From Methanobrevibacter sp. (lineage in GTDB: Archaea > Methanobacteriota > Methanobacteria > Methanobacteriales > Methanobacteriaceae), in assembly GCA_017404125.1 (NCBI GenBank), contig JAFRCZ010000238.1, positions 1 to 5,892 on the forward strand: a DNA stretch of 5,892 bases. Reading direction: 5' to 3'. Every line of letters begins with the position of its first letter. The stretch's first letter is position 1. The notes beneath the pieces were generated by a model. That model was given only the letters and a program-made list of their open reading frames with translations, searched no databases and had not been told where the DNA came from. The position numbers were made by a program, and so were the translations under genes. Positions 1 through 4,957 of this stretch are shown piece after piece.

Positions 1-8
1 TCCTATAC

Positions 9-18
9 TTTTTTTTTT
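9..18 (+). terminator. T10 run, possible terminator of a gene left of the window
   Basis: Ten consecutive T on the plus strand, followed by further T-rich sequence to about position 92. Archaeal RNA polymerase can terminate at U-rich tracts without a stem-loop. The gene that would end here lies outside the window, so this is only a candidate. Confidence 0.25.
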
Positions 19-125
19 ACAGTTTGATATTGTTTATTCTGAAGTTTCAAGCTGTTTAATTATTTTATTTTGATTATTTTTTTACCCTATTTCTTATTAT
101 AGTATACACATAGTGCATTTAAAAA

Positions 126-161
126 ATAGGATTAAAATAGGGGAGATAGGGTTAAAATAGG
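126..161. repeat. Pair of 16-bp direct repeats, 20-bp period
   Basis: ATAGGATTAAAATAGG (126-141) and ATAGGGTTAAAATAGG (146-161) differ at one base and are separated by GGAG. They share the core TTAAAATAGG with the 19-base repeat array that follows. The G content of these units stands out in a region of nearly pure A+T, which makes chance repetition less likely. The function is unknown. Confidence 0.7.
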
Positions 162-178
162 TTTTGAATATGTCATAG

Positions 179-254
179 GAGTTAATATAAGTAATATGAG
201 TTAAAATAAGTAAAATTAGTTAAAAAAAGCAAAATTAGTTAAATACTACAAGTA
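179..254. repeat. About four tandem 19-bp units (iteron-like)
   Basis: Four head-to-tail units of 19 bases lie at 179-197, 198-216, 217-235 and 236-254. The first is GAGTTAATATAAGTAATAT and the second GAGTTAAAATAAGTAAAAT. The third keeps the pattern with four differences from the second; the fourth is degenerate after its first eight bases. The core TTAAAATAAG is shared with the 16-base pair just upstream, giving cores at 132, 152, 182, 201, 220 and 239. Even spacing near two helical turns fits a protein-binding array, but slippage in A+T-rich DNA could also produce it. Confidence 0.6.
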
Positions 255-286
255 AAGAGTTTAAAAAAATAAAAAGAAAAAGATAA

Positions 287-333
287 TAAATTTATTTAAG
301 ATTAATTCGGTTTTTTTAATTTAAATAAATTTA
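287..333. repeat. Perfect 13-bp inverted repeat with 21-base loop
   Basis: The arm TAAATTTATTTAA (287-299) is the exact reverse complement of TTAAATAAATTTA (321-333). Three further pairs are possible outside one mismatch (283-285 with 335-337). The loop contains TTCGG followed by seven T. The arms have no G or C, so an RNA stem would be weak, and such pairs arise by chance more often in A+T-rich sequence. It could be a terminator element or a protein site. Confidence 0.45.
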
Positions 334-366
334 ATATTTTAATTAAAAATTTAAGATAAATTTTAT

Positions 367-408
367 GAATAAAATAATTATAAAAATAGAATAAAATAGA
401 AGAAACTT
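367..408 (-). terminator. U-rich tract, likely terminator of the leftward gene
   Basis: Read on the minus strand, this tract lies 31 to 72 bases after the stop codon of the leftward membrane protein gene and is rich in T, with short runs such as CTATTTTTATAATTATTTT. This fits U-rich archaeal termination without a stable hairpin. The exact end point cannot be set from sequence. Confidence 0.35.
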
Positions 409-438
409 CCTAAATATTAAACTATTTAAATTATTTAA

Positions 439-2427
439 TTATTTTAAAATTTTCTTAACTGTATTGGATTTGACCCAGATATTTTTGGATCTGTATCTAA
501 CGCCCATGTAGCCTGGTTTAAGTCTTAAGATTTGGCTTGAATAAGTTTCACCTTTGATGTCAAAGACTACAATTTGACCTACTTTAAGTTCAAATAAGGT
601 TCCATTGATGTAAACTTCTTCAACATCGGTTTTAGCTTTATGCACCATTAATCTTTTTTGACCGTCTTCCACAGGTTCTTCTGCAGGAGTGGCTTTTCTA
701 GTACGTTTGGATTTAGCTTTAGCTTCAGCTCTTTTTTGGAGTTCTTCTTCACTAATTCCTTTTGATCCTAAAATCTTTTTAGTGTTTTCAGCTCTGCGTG
801 CTTTTTCTTTTTCTTTTTCTTCAATCTTTTTATAGTCTTCAGCAGTGTAGACATTTGCTTCTTTCTCGGAAGTTTCGTCAGTAACGTCTTCGAAAGAATC
901 AGATAATTCTTCATCTTCTGTTTTATTGTAAGATTCTTCATTGATCTCTTTATATATTTTGTCTACATCTTCATTTGGTTGATTATTTGCTAAATCTCTT
1001 TCTTCTTCATGAATAGGGGTGATTGTAATTGTATCGCCAATATATTCTATTCCATCTCCGAAGTCTTGAGCGTAGTCATCAGGAACTATGTCATCTTTTG
1101 TTTCTACAACAACTGGTTGTTGAGGAACATTAGCTTTTCTGAAGTTTCTAATTGACTGAATAGCGTTGTTAATTAATTCATTGCCTGTAGAAATTCTTTC
1201 TTCATCTGAATTGATTGTTATAAATTCATTTTCAGGACTTTCATCAACTTCAACTTTCTCATCTTTATTTAAGAGAATATGTAAATCGTCATGATAAGTA
1301 TCATCTGAAATTTGAGAATCTTCCACAGCTATTGGAGTTTCTTCAACTTCTGTTACAATGGTTTCAGTTTCTATTGCCGGCTCTACTTTTGGTTCCTCTT
1401 TAGCTTCAGATGCTGCTTTAATTTTTTGAATTGTAGATTCTATATTTGGAGTTTCTTTAGCTTCTTCTTTTACAGGTTCTGCCTTTTCTTCTGTTTTAGC
1501 CATTTTTTCTTTAACAGCTTCAATTTCATCATCGGAAATATCTGCTAGTTTTTCTTCCACATCCACTTTAGCTTTTTCAATCTTTTTAATCAAATCAGCA
1601 GTATCTGCTTCAGCTTTTTTAACTATTTCATCTTTTTCAGATTCGACTTCAATTTCTGCGGTTTCTTTTTTCTCTTCTGCAGTTTCTTTTATTTCTTCTG
1701 CAGTTTCTTTTATTGCTGCGACAGTTTCATTTTCAGGTTCGGCGGTTTCTTTTATTTCTTCTGCAGCTTCATTTTCTATTTTAGCGGTTTCTTTAATTTC
1801 TGCAATAGTTTCTGCTGGCTTAATGGATTTAACAACTTTTACAGGACCTTCACCATCTTCAACAATTAGTTTATTTGCTTCACTGGAAATGAATTCTTTT
1901 TGTTTTTCAGTCATTGGTACTTGGCGAGGTTTAGGTTGTTCTTCTTGAATTGCACTTTTAATGGCTGCTGTATGTTCTGGTTTAATAGGTTCTTGGAAAG
2001 ATTTAACCTCTTCTTCTTTATTCATTTGAGTTTTTACTCTTTCAGGGGTTCTAGGAACATTTTTAGCAGCAGTTTCTCCTTGTGCTTTTCTAACTCTCCT
2101 TACTTGTTTTTTAGGAGCTTCTTCCATAGCTTTTGCTCTTTGTCTAAGTAAGGCAGTTGTTCCGCCTACATTTTCATTTTCTACATCATCAATTGTATTA
2201 GCGTATAATTGTGCTTCGCTTAATTGAGCACGGTTTTTGTTTCTAGCTTTTCTGATCTGTTTACGTTTTTCATTATCGTAGTCTGATTTAGTACTATTAA
2301 TGAATTCTTCCAATCTCTCTTCTTCATCATCTTTTTCTTTATCTCTGTAATATAATTTAACAATTATTATGGATATTAATCCAATAACTGCTATAAGAAT
2401 AAGCAATATTGCTGTTATTTCTTTCAT
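439..2427 (-). CDS. Membrane-anchored protein with long charged heptad-repeat stalk, function unknown
   Basis: This complete 662-residue protein is not one I recognise. Residues 4-23 are a strongly hydrophobic segment, followed by K24, R28 and K30; by the positive-inside rule the rest would lie in the cytoplasm, with the N terminus outside. Two basic patches follow (54-66 and 106-114). Residues 135-410 are low-complexity and rich in E, K and A. Seven exact heptads occupy residues 209-257 (consensus EEIKETA), and further helix-forming sequence runs to about 345. Residues 440-530 are mostly acidic. Residues 531-580 are a charged helix (KKIEEKEKEKARR), and residues 590-662 form a compact, hydrophobic, probably beta-rich terminal domain (VYINGTLFELKVGQIVVF, then WVKSNTVKKILK). 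The start is well supported by GGTGA four bases upstream. The plan of anchor, charged linker and small domain recalls ZipA or other scaffold proteins in layout only. There is no sign of an enzyme active site. Confidence 0.85.
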   Translation of the reverse strand: MKEITAILLILIAVIGLISIIIVKLYYRDKEKDDEEERLEEFINSTKSDYDNEKRKQIRKARNKNRAQLSEAQLYANTIDDVENENVGGTTALLRQRAKAMEEAPKKQVRRVRKAQGETAAKNVPRTPERVKTQMNKEEEVKSFQEPIKPEHTAAIKSAIQEEQPKPRQVPMTEKQKEFISSEANKLIVEDGEGPVKVVKSIKPAETIAEIKETAKIENEAAEEIKETAEPENETVAAIKETAEEIKETAEEKKETAEIEVESEKDEIVKKAEADTADLIKKIEKAKVDVEEKLADISDDEIEAVKEKMAKTEEKAEPVKEEAKETPNIESTIQKIKAASEAKEEPKVEPAIETETIVTEVEETPIAVEDSQISDDTYHDDLHILLNKDEKVEVDESPENEFITINSDEERISTGNELINNAIQSIRNFRKANVPQQPVVVETKDDIVPDDYAQDFGDGIEYIGDTITITPIHEEERDLANNQPNEDVDKIYKEINEESYNKTEDEELSDSFEDVTDETSEKEANVYTAEDYKKIEEKEKEKARRAENTKKILGSKGISEEELQKRAEAKAKSKRTRKATPAEEPVEDGQKRLMVHKAKTDVEEVYINGTLFELKVGQIVVFDIKGETYSSQILRLKPGYMGVRYRSKNIWVKSNTVKKILK
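1657..1803 (-). repeat. Seven tandem 21-bp coding repeats (heptads)
   Basis: The 147 bases are exactly seven 21-base units with no gaps, encoding AEIKETA, KIENEAA, EEIKETA, EPENETV, AAIKETA, EEIKETA and EEKKETA (residues 209-257). Units 1-4 alternate between an IKETA type and an ENE type, a 14-residue super-period; units 5-7 are all of the KETA type. The DNA of neighbouring units is nearly identical, for example GCAGTTTCTTTTATT recurs on the plus strand at 1679 and 1700, so the array probably grew by duplication and may vary in copy number between strains. The seven-residue period suits a coiled coil or single alpha helix. Confidence 0.9.
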
Positions 2428-2431
2428 TTTT

Positions 2432-2436
2432 TCACC
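2432..2436 (-). promoter_or_regulatory. Ribosome binding site GGTGA of the membrane protein gene
   Basis: On the minus strand GGTGA stands four bases before the ATG at 2427. It matches the anti-Shine-Dalgarno end of archaeal 16S rRNA and fixes the start of the 662-residue protein. Confidence 0.8.
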
Positions 2437-2479
2437 GAATTAATCTTTATTTATTATTTTCAAATATTCATCATTGCAA

Positions 2480-2491
2480 GTACAATTGTAC
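2480..2491. promoter_or_regulatory. Perfect 12-bp palindrome, candidate operator
   Basis: GTACAATTGTAC is perfectly self-complementary. It is flanked by ATCAT (2470-2474) and ATGAT (2494-2498), which form an imperfect outer dyad shifted by three bases. It contains G and C in an A+T-rich region. Its centre is about 24 bases downstream, in the leftward direction, of a TATA-like box, so it covers the predicted transcription start of the membrane protein gene. In archaea repressors often bind at that position. The binding protein is unknown. Confidence 0.45.
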
Positions 2492-2505
2492 CTATGATAT
2501 AGGAC

Positions 2506-2513
2506 AAATATAA
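2506..2513 (-). promoter_or_regulatory. TATA-like box TTATATTT for the leftward gene
   Basis: The minus strand reads CTTATATTTG at 2514-2505, close to the archaeal TATA consensus. Initiation about 25 bases on would give a leader of roughly 55 bases that keeps the GGTGA ribosome binding site. No clear BRE is visible upstream, and other A+T-rich matches exist nearby. Confidence 0.4.
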
Positions 2514-2740
2514 GTAAATAATACATTATCTTATAGTATTATATGTATATCTTTTTTATTTTATTTATACATTAGTTTTTACATTAATTTCAATTTTTTT
2601 ACAAAAGTTTAAATTTAAGAAAATTTTAAAATTTTTCACATTTCTCTATTTTTTAATAAACAGTTTTAAATAATATATTTAATAAATATTTAAGTGTTAA
2701 ATAGTTAGAAATTTAGTTAAAATAATTAATTAAATTAATT

Positions 2741-2766
2741 TTAGATATTTTAATTAGATATTTTAA
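2741..2766. repeat. Perfect 13-bp tandem repeat upstream of dapL
   Basis: TTAGATATTTTAA occurs twice head to tail, at 2741-2753 and 2754-2766, about 95 to 120 bases before the dapL start codon. It may be a binding site for a regulator of dapL, or a slippage product in A+T-rich DNA. Confidence 0.5.
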
Positions 2767-2849
2767 TTTTTTAAGGATTAATTAAATTTTTTTAAAATTC
2801 ATGTTTTAGATTTATTAACTAATAATCTTAATTATTTAAATTATTATCT

Positions 2850-2854
2850 GAGGT
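2850..2854 (+). promoter_or_regulatory. Ribosome binding site GAGGT of dapL
   Basis: GAGGT lies six bases before the ATG at 2861. It is the only strong Shine-Dalgarno match nearby and fixes the start of the 410-residue protein. Confidence 0.8.
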
Positions 2855-2860
2855 ATATAC

Positions 2861-4093
2861 ATGGTTAAAATTAATGAAAACTATCTTTTATTGCAAAATA
2901 GTTATCTTTTCGTTGAAGTAAACAGACGTGCAGCTAAATATATGGAAGAGAATCCTGATAAAAATGTTATCAAAATGGGTATTGGAGATGTTACAAAACC
3001 ATTAACCCCTGCTGTTATCAAGGCTTTTAAGGATGCTGTTGATGAAATGGCAGATGGTGAAACCTTTATGGGGTATGGTCCAGAACAAGGCTATGACTTT
3101 TTAGCTGAGGCTATCATTAAAAATGATTTTAATAAATGGGGAGTGGACTTAGACCTTGATGAAGTATTCATTTCCGATGGTGCAAAATGTGACACAGGAA
3201 ACATTCAGGAAATCTTTGCTTTGGATAATGTAATTGCAGTAACTGACCCTGTTTATCCTGTATATGTTGACACCAATGTAATGGCAGGCAGATCAGGCAA
3301 CATTAAAGACGATGGAATGTATGAAAACATCGTATATCTTCCATGTACTGAAGAAAACAACTTTGTTCCTGCACTTCCGCAAGAAAAGGTAGATATAATC
3401 TATCTCTGTTTCCCAAACAACCCAACAGGAACTACCTTAACTAAGGATGAGTTAGCTAAATTTGTAGAATATGCAAAGGAAAATGATGCTCTTATCCTAT
3501 TCGATGCAGCTTATGAAGTTTTCATTACAGAAGACAATGTGCCTCACACCATCTATGAAATTGAAGGTGCAAAAGAAGTGGCTATTGAATTTAGAAGCTT
3601 CTCAAAAACTGCAGGATTTACAGGTACACGTTGTGCCTACACTGTTGTTCCTAAAGAAATTAAGATTAAAGATGCTGAAGGCATTGGGCAATCTGTAAAT
3701 GCATTATGGAACAGAAGACAAACCACTAAATTCAATGGTGTTTCATATCCTGTTCAAAAAGCTGCAGAAGCGGTTTACACTGAAGAAGGTCAAAAGGAAA
3801 TCATGGCAAACATTGAATATTACTTGGAAAATGCAAGAATCATTCGTGAAAGCTTATCTGAAATTGGATTAAATGTATATGGTGGAGTAAACTCACCTTA
3901 TATTTGGGTGAAAACTCCAAATGATATGGAATCCTGGGACTTCTTTGATCTTCTCTTGGAAGAGGCAAACATTGTTGGTACTCCAGGTTCCGGATTTGGT
4001 CCAAGCGGAGAAGGCTACTTAAGATTAACTGCATTCAATACTTTAGAAAACACTAAAGAAGCTATGAGCAGAATTTCCAAATTATCTTTCTAG
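2861..4093 (+). CDS. dapL: LL-diaminopimelate aminotransferase
   Basis: DapL (EC 2.6.1.83) converts tetrahydrodipicolinate and glutamate to LL-diaminopimelate and 2-oxoglutarate in one step, replacing the acyl-blocked route to lysine. It is a cytoplasmic, pyridoxal phosphate dependent, fold-type I enzyme of the class I/II aminotransferases, normally a dimer. Complete at 410 residues, the usual family length. Visible motifs in order are GIGDVTKPL (40-48), YGPEQGY (72-78), [12 protein letters not shown] (105-116, cofactor site), FPNNPTG (184-190, with the cofactor-binding N187), DAAYEVF (215-221, with D215 and Y218), [12 protein letters not shown] (246-257, K249 being the Schiff-base lysine and R257 the phosphate contact), and YLRLTAF (386-392, with R388 expected to bind the substrate carboxylate). 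Residue roles are assigned by family motif. It is divergent from the membrane protein gene. In Methanobacteriales lysine also enters pseudomurein. No other lysine gene is in the window. Confidence 0.96.
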   Translation: MVKINENYLLLQNSYLFVEVNRRAAKYMEENPDKNVIKMGIGDVTKPLTPAVIKAFKDAVDEMADGETFMGYGPEQGYDFLAEAIIKNDFNKWGVDLDLDEVFISDGAKCDTGNIQEIFALDNVIAVTDPVYPVYVDTNVMAGRSGNIKDDGMYENIVYLPCTEENNFVPALPQEKVDIIYLCFPNNPTGTTLTKDELAKFVEYAKENDALILFDAAYEVFITEDNVPHTIYEIEGAKEVAIEFRSFSKTAGFTGTRCAYTVVPKEIKIKDAEGIGQSVNALWNRRQTTKFNGVSYPVQKAAEAVYTEEGQKEIMANIEYYLENARIIRESLSEIGLNVYGGVNSPYIWVKTPNDMESWDFFDLLLEEANIVGTPGSGFGPSGEGYLRLTAFNTLENTKEAMSRISKLSF

Positions 4094-4113
4094 ACTTCTC
4101 TTTCTAGACTTCT
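4086..4113. repeat. Perfect 14-bp tandem duplication across the dapL stop codon
   Basis: CTTTCTAGACTTCT is present at 4086-4099 and again at 4100-4113. The first copy holds the last codons and the TAG stop of dapL; the second is untranslated and its TAG (4105-4107) is in another frame. The duplication leaves the protein end unchanged and adds pyrimidine-rich sequence where a U-rich terminator would be expected. Confidence 0.85.
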
Positions 4114-4128
4114 TTATATTATTTCTGA
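4094..4128 (+). terminator. Pyrimidine-rich tract after dapL, possible terminator
   Basis: Directly after the stop codon the plus strand is T and C rich (ACTTCTCTTTCTAGACTTCT, then TTATATTATTTC). This may serve as a U-rich terminator for dapL. The T runs are short and there is no hairpin, so read-through into the next gene is possible. Confidence 0.3.
4113..4120 (+). promoter_or_regulatory. TATA-like box TTTATATT upstream of the DUF6882 gene
   Basis: TTTATATT lies 74 bases before the ATG at 4194. Initiation about 25 bases downstream would give a leader near 50 bases that retains the ribosome binding site. A second copy of the octamer at 4159-4166 would start transcription at about 4187, inside the ribosome binding site, so it is less likely. 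Confidence 0.35.
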
Positions 4129-4183
4129 ACTTGAATGTTTTTCTTAAAAAATTTAATTTTTATATTTGTTATTATGATTTACT

Positions 4184-4188
4184 GGTGA
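4184..4188 (+). promoter_or_regulatory. Ribosome binding site GGTGA deciding the start at 4194
   Basis: GGTGA stands five bases before ATG 4194. An in-frame ATG at 4131 has no such site and would add 21 hydrophobic residues read from A+T-rich leader sequence. The sequence GGTGAAAAA before the ATG closely resembles that of the leftward membrane protein gene. Confidence 0.8.
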
Positions 4189-4193
4189 AAAAA

Positions 4194-4874
4194 ATGGAAG
4201 TTAATTCTCTTTTAATCGAAGAAAATGATGATTTACAAGATTTATTCTCTAAATATGGTGCTTTGGCATTAGAAAAGCAAGGAATATTATCAAGTATTGT
4301 TGGTGATGCTGAACCTGAATTGGATATTGAAAAGGGAATAGTCAAATTTGATGATAAGGAATTCCCAATTCAATTGATCGGATTTTTAGATCCTGATGAT
4401 GATACATGGTCTTGGGCATGGGATAATGAAGATATTGGTTTTCCAGAAGAGCTTTTAGAAGAGGCAAAAGCAGTTAAGGAATTTGGTCAAGAACAGAATG
4501 TTCCACAATTCTGCGAAAATGTCTTTTCAGCAAACTTGACTGAAGCTCATATTTTGACTATGACAATATCTTCCCTCTTTAGCAATGATGCATATTGTGC
4601 TGTTAATTATGGGAGCTTTGTCTTCTTTGTAACCATTGAGTCTGATGAGATAGAGATTAGTGATGACATCGATGTATTTGCAAATGTAATTAATGATTTC
4701 CATCGTAAATTTGAAGTAAATCATTTAAATGCTTTAAGAGGTTATGCTGCAAATAAAGGCTATGAATACAAGTATAGAGATGAGTTTTGCATTGTTAAAG
4801 TTGGAGACGACAGAATAGTTGTCACTTTGACTGAAAGAAAAAACATTTATACCATTAAAATCATTAGAGCTTAA
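4194..4874 (+). CDS. DUF6882-like acidic protein, function unknown
   Basis: A 226-residue, strongly acidic, soluble protein without signal peptide or membrane segment. Residues 14-145 follow the pattern I associate with DUF6882: an N-terminal helix (LFSKYGALALEKQG), a short strand pair (ELDIEKGIVKFDD, 42-54), a strand leading into the hallmark WSWAWDNED (72-80), then FPEELLEEAKAVKEFGQEQN (83-102), and a strand-rich end (YCAVNYGSFVFFVTIE, 134-149). Residues 160-226 look like a separate C-terminal tail with a helix and strands (FCIVKVGDDRIVVTLTE, 198-214) that I do not recognise. The family assignment rests on remembered motif shape and was not searched. No biochemical role is established for this family to my knowledge. 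It follows dapL by 100 bases on the same strand and has its own ribosome binding site. The upstream ATG at 4131 would add 21 residues and is disfavoured. Confidence 0.8.
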   Translation: MEVNSLLIEENDDLQDLFSKYGALALEKQGILSSIVGDAEPELDIEKGIVKFDDKEFPIQLIGFLDPDDDTWSWAWDNEDIGFPEELLEEAKAVKEFGQEQNVPQFCENVFSANLTEAHILTMTISSLFSNDAYCAVNYGSFVFFVTIESDEIEISDDIDVFANVINDFHRKFEVNHLNALRGYAANKGYEYKYRDEFCIVKVGDDRIVVTLTERKNIYTIKIIRA

Positions 4875-4881
4875 TGATTTC

Positions 4882-4936
4882 CATTTATTTATTTTTTATT
4901 TTTCTCTTTTTTATATTTCTTATTATCTTATTATTG
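4882..4936 (+). terminator. T-rich tract after the DUF6882 gene, probable terminator
   Basis: From 4882 to 4936 the plus strand is dominated by T with several runs of four to six, beginning seven bases after the stop codon. This is the best U-rich archaeal terminator candidate in the window. It also contains the TATA-like box of the next gene, so the two signals may overlap. Confidence 0.45.
4910..4917 (+). promoter_or_regulatory. TATA-like box TTTATATT for the DUF6891 gene
   Basis: TTTATATT sits 41 bases before the ATG at 4958. Initiation about 25 bases downstream, near 4938, gives a leader of about 20 bases that keeps the GGTG ribosome binding site. The same octamer occurs upstream of the DUF6882 gene. 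Confidence 0.4.
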
Positions 4937-4948
4937 TAAAGTCTAATG

Positions 4949-4952
4949 GGTG
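4949..4952 (+). promoter_or_regulatory. Ribosome binding site GGTG deciding the start at 4958
   Basis: GGTG lies five bases before ATG 4958. An in-frame ATG at 4946 overlaps this region and has no ribosome binding site of its own, so the later start is preferred; the earlier one would add four residues (MGVI). Confidence 0.7.
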
Positions 4953-4957
4953 TTATT

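Larger units (their letters stand above)
1..438. other. Intergenic region with short repeats, no supported gene
   Basis: No open frame here has a plausible start, ribosome binding site and protein-like composition, and I see no tRNA or rRNA. The stretch is almost entirely A and T. From left to right it holds a run of ten T (9-18) that could end a rightward transcript entering from outside the window, a pair of 16-base direct repeats (126-161), about four units of a 19-base repeat (179-254), a perfect 13-base inverted repeat (287-333) and a tract that is U-rich on the minus strand (367-408), just beyond the stop of the leftward gene. The gene to the left lies outside the window, so whether this region also carries a promoter is unknown. 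Confidence 0.7.
2428..2860. other. Divergent intergenic region between membrane protein gene and dapL
   Basis: These 433 bases separate two genes read away from each other, so both promoters should lie here. On the left side, a TATA-like box and a palindrome fit a leftward promoter about 55 bases from its start codon. The right side is nearly pure A+T: I see a perfect 13-base tandem repeat at 2741-2766 and the dapL ribosome binding site at 2850-2854. I could not choose one dapL TATA box, since ATATATTTAATAAATA near 2671 and TTTTTTTAAAA near 2787 are both possible. No RNA gene or protein frame is supported. Confidence 0.65.

Noticed and set aside
126..254. CRISPR array
   Set aside because: Units are 16-19 bases, imperfect and directly tandem, with no unique spacers and no cas genes in the window.
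126..333. Replication origin
   Set aside because: Repeats, A+T richness and an inverted repeat are suggestive, but I see no recognisable origin recognition box and no cdc6/orc1 gene, so I describe only the repeats.
1312..1548. Plus-strand open frame opposite the membrane protein gene
   Set aside because: It is the antisense of the E/K-rich stalk. The product is mostly F, C, S and R with no ribosome binding site, as expected from GAA/AAA codons read backwards.
1900..2151. Second plus-strand open frame opposite the membrane protein gene
   Set aside because: Same antisense composition, rich in F, S and C, with no ribosome binding site; it lies inside a well-supported gene.
439..2427. Naming the membrane protein as FtsY or ZipA
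   Set aside because: There is no GTPase domain as in FtsY, and no sequence match to the ZipA C-terminal domain that I can see. Only the overall layout is similar.
2600..2860. Lysine riboswitch or other structured leader before dapL
   Set aside because: The region is almost pure A and T with no G/C-containing stems, which a lysine aptamer would need.
3471..3698. Plus-strand open frame inside dapL in another frame
   Set aside because: dapL is certain over this stretch, including its catalytic lysine. The alternative product has no recognisable pattern.
3840..4034. Minus-strand open frame opposite the dapL 3' end
   Set aside because: It overlaps a certain gene and has no ribosome binding site or protein-like patterning.
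4131..4193. Upstream start for the DUF6882-like gene
   Set aside because: The extra 21 residues come from A+T-rich leader sequence and might be mistaken for a signal peptide. GGTGA just before ATG 4194 supports the shorter protein.
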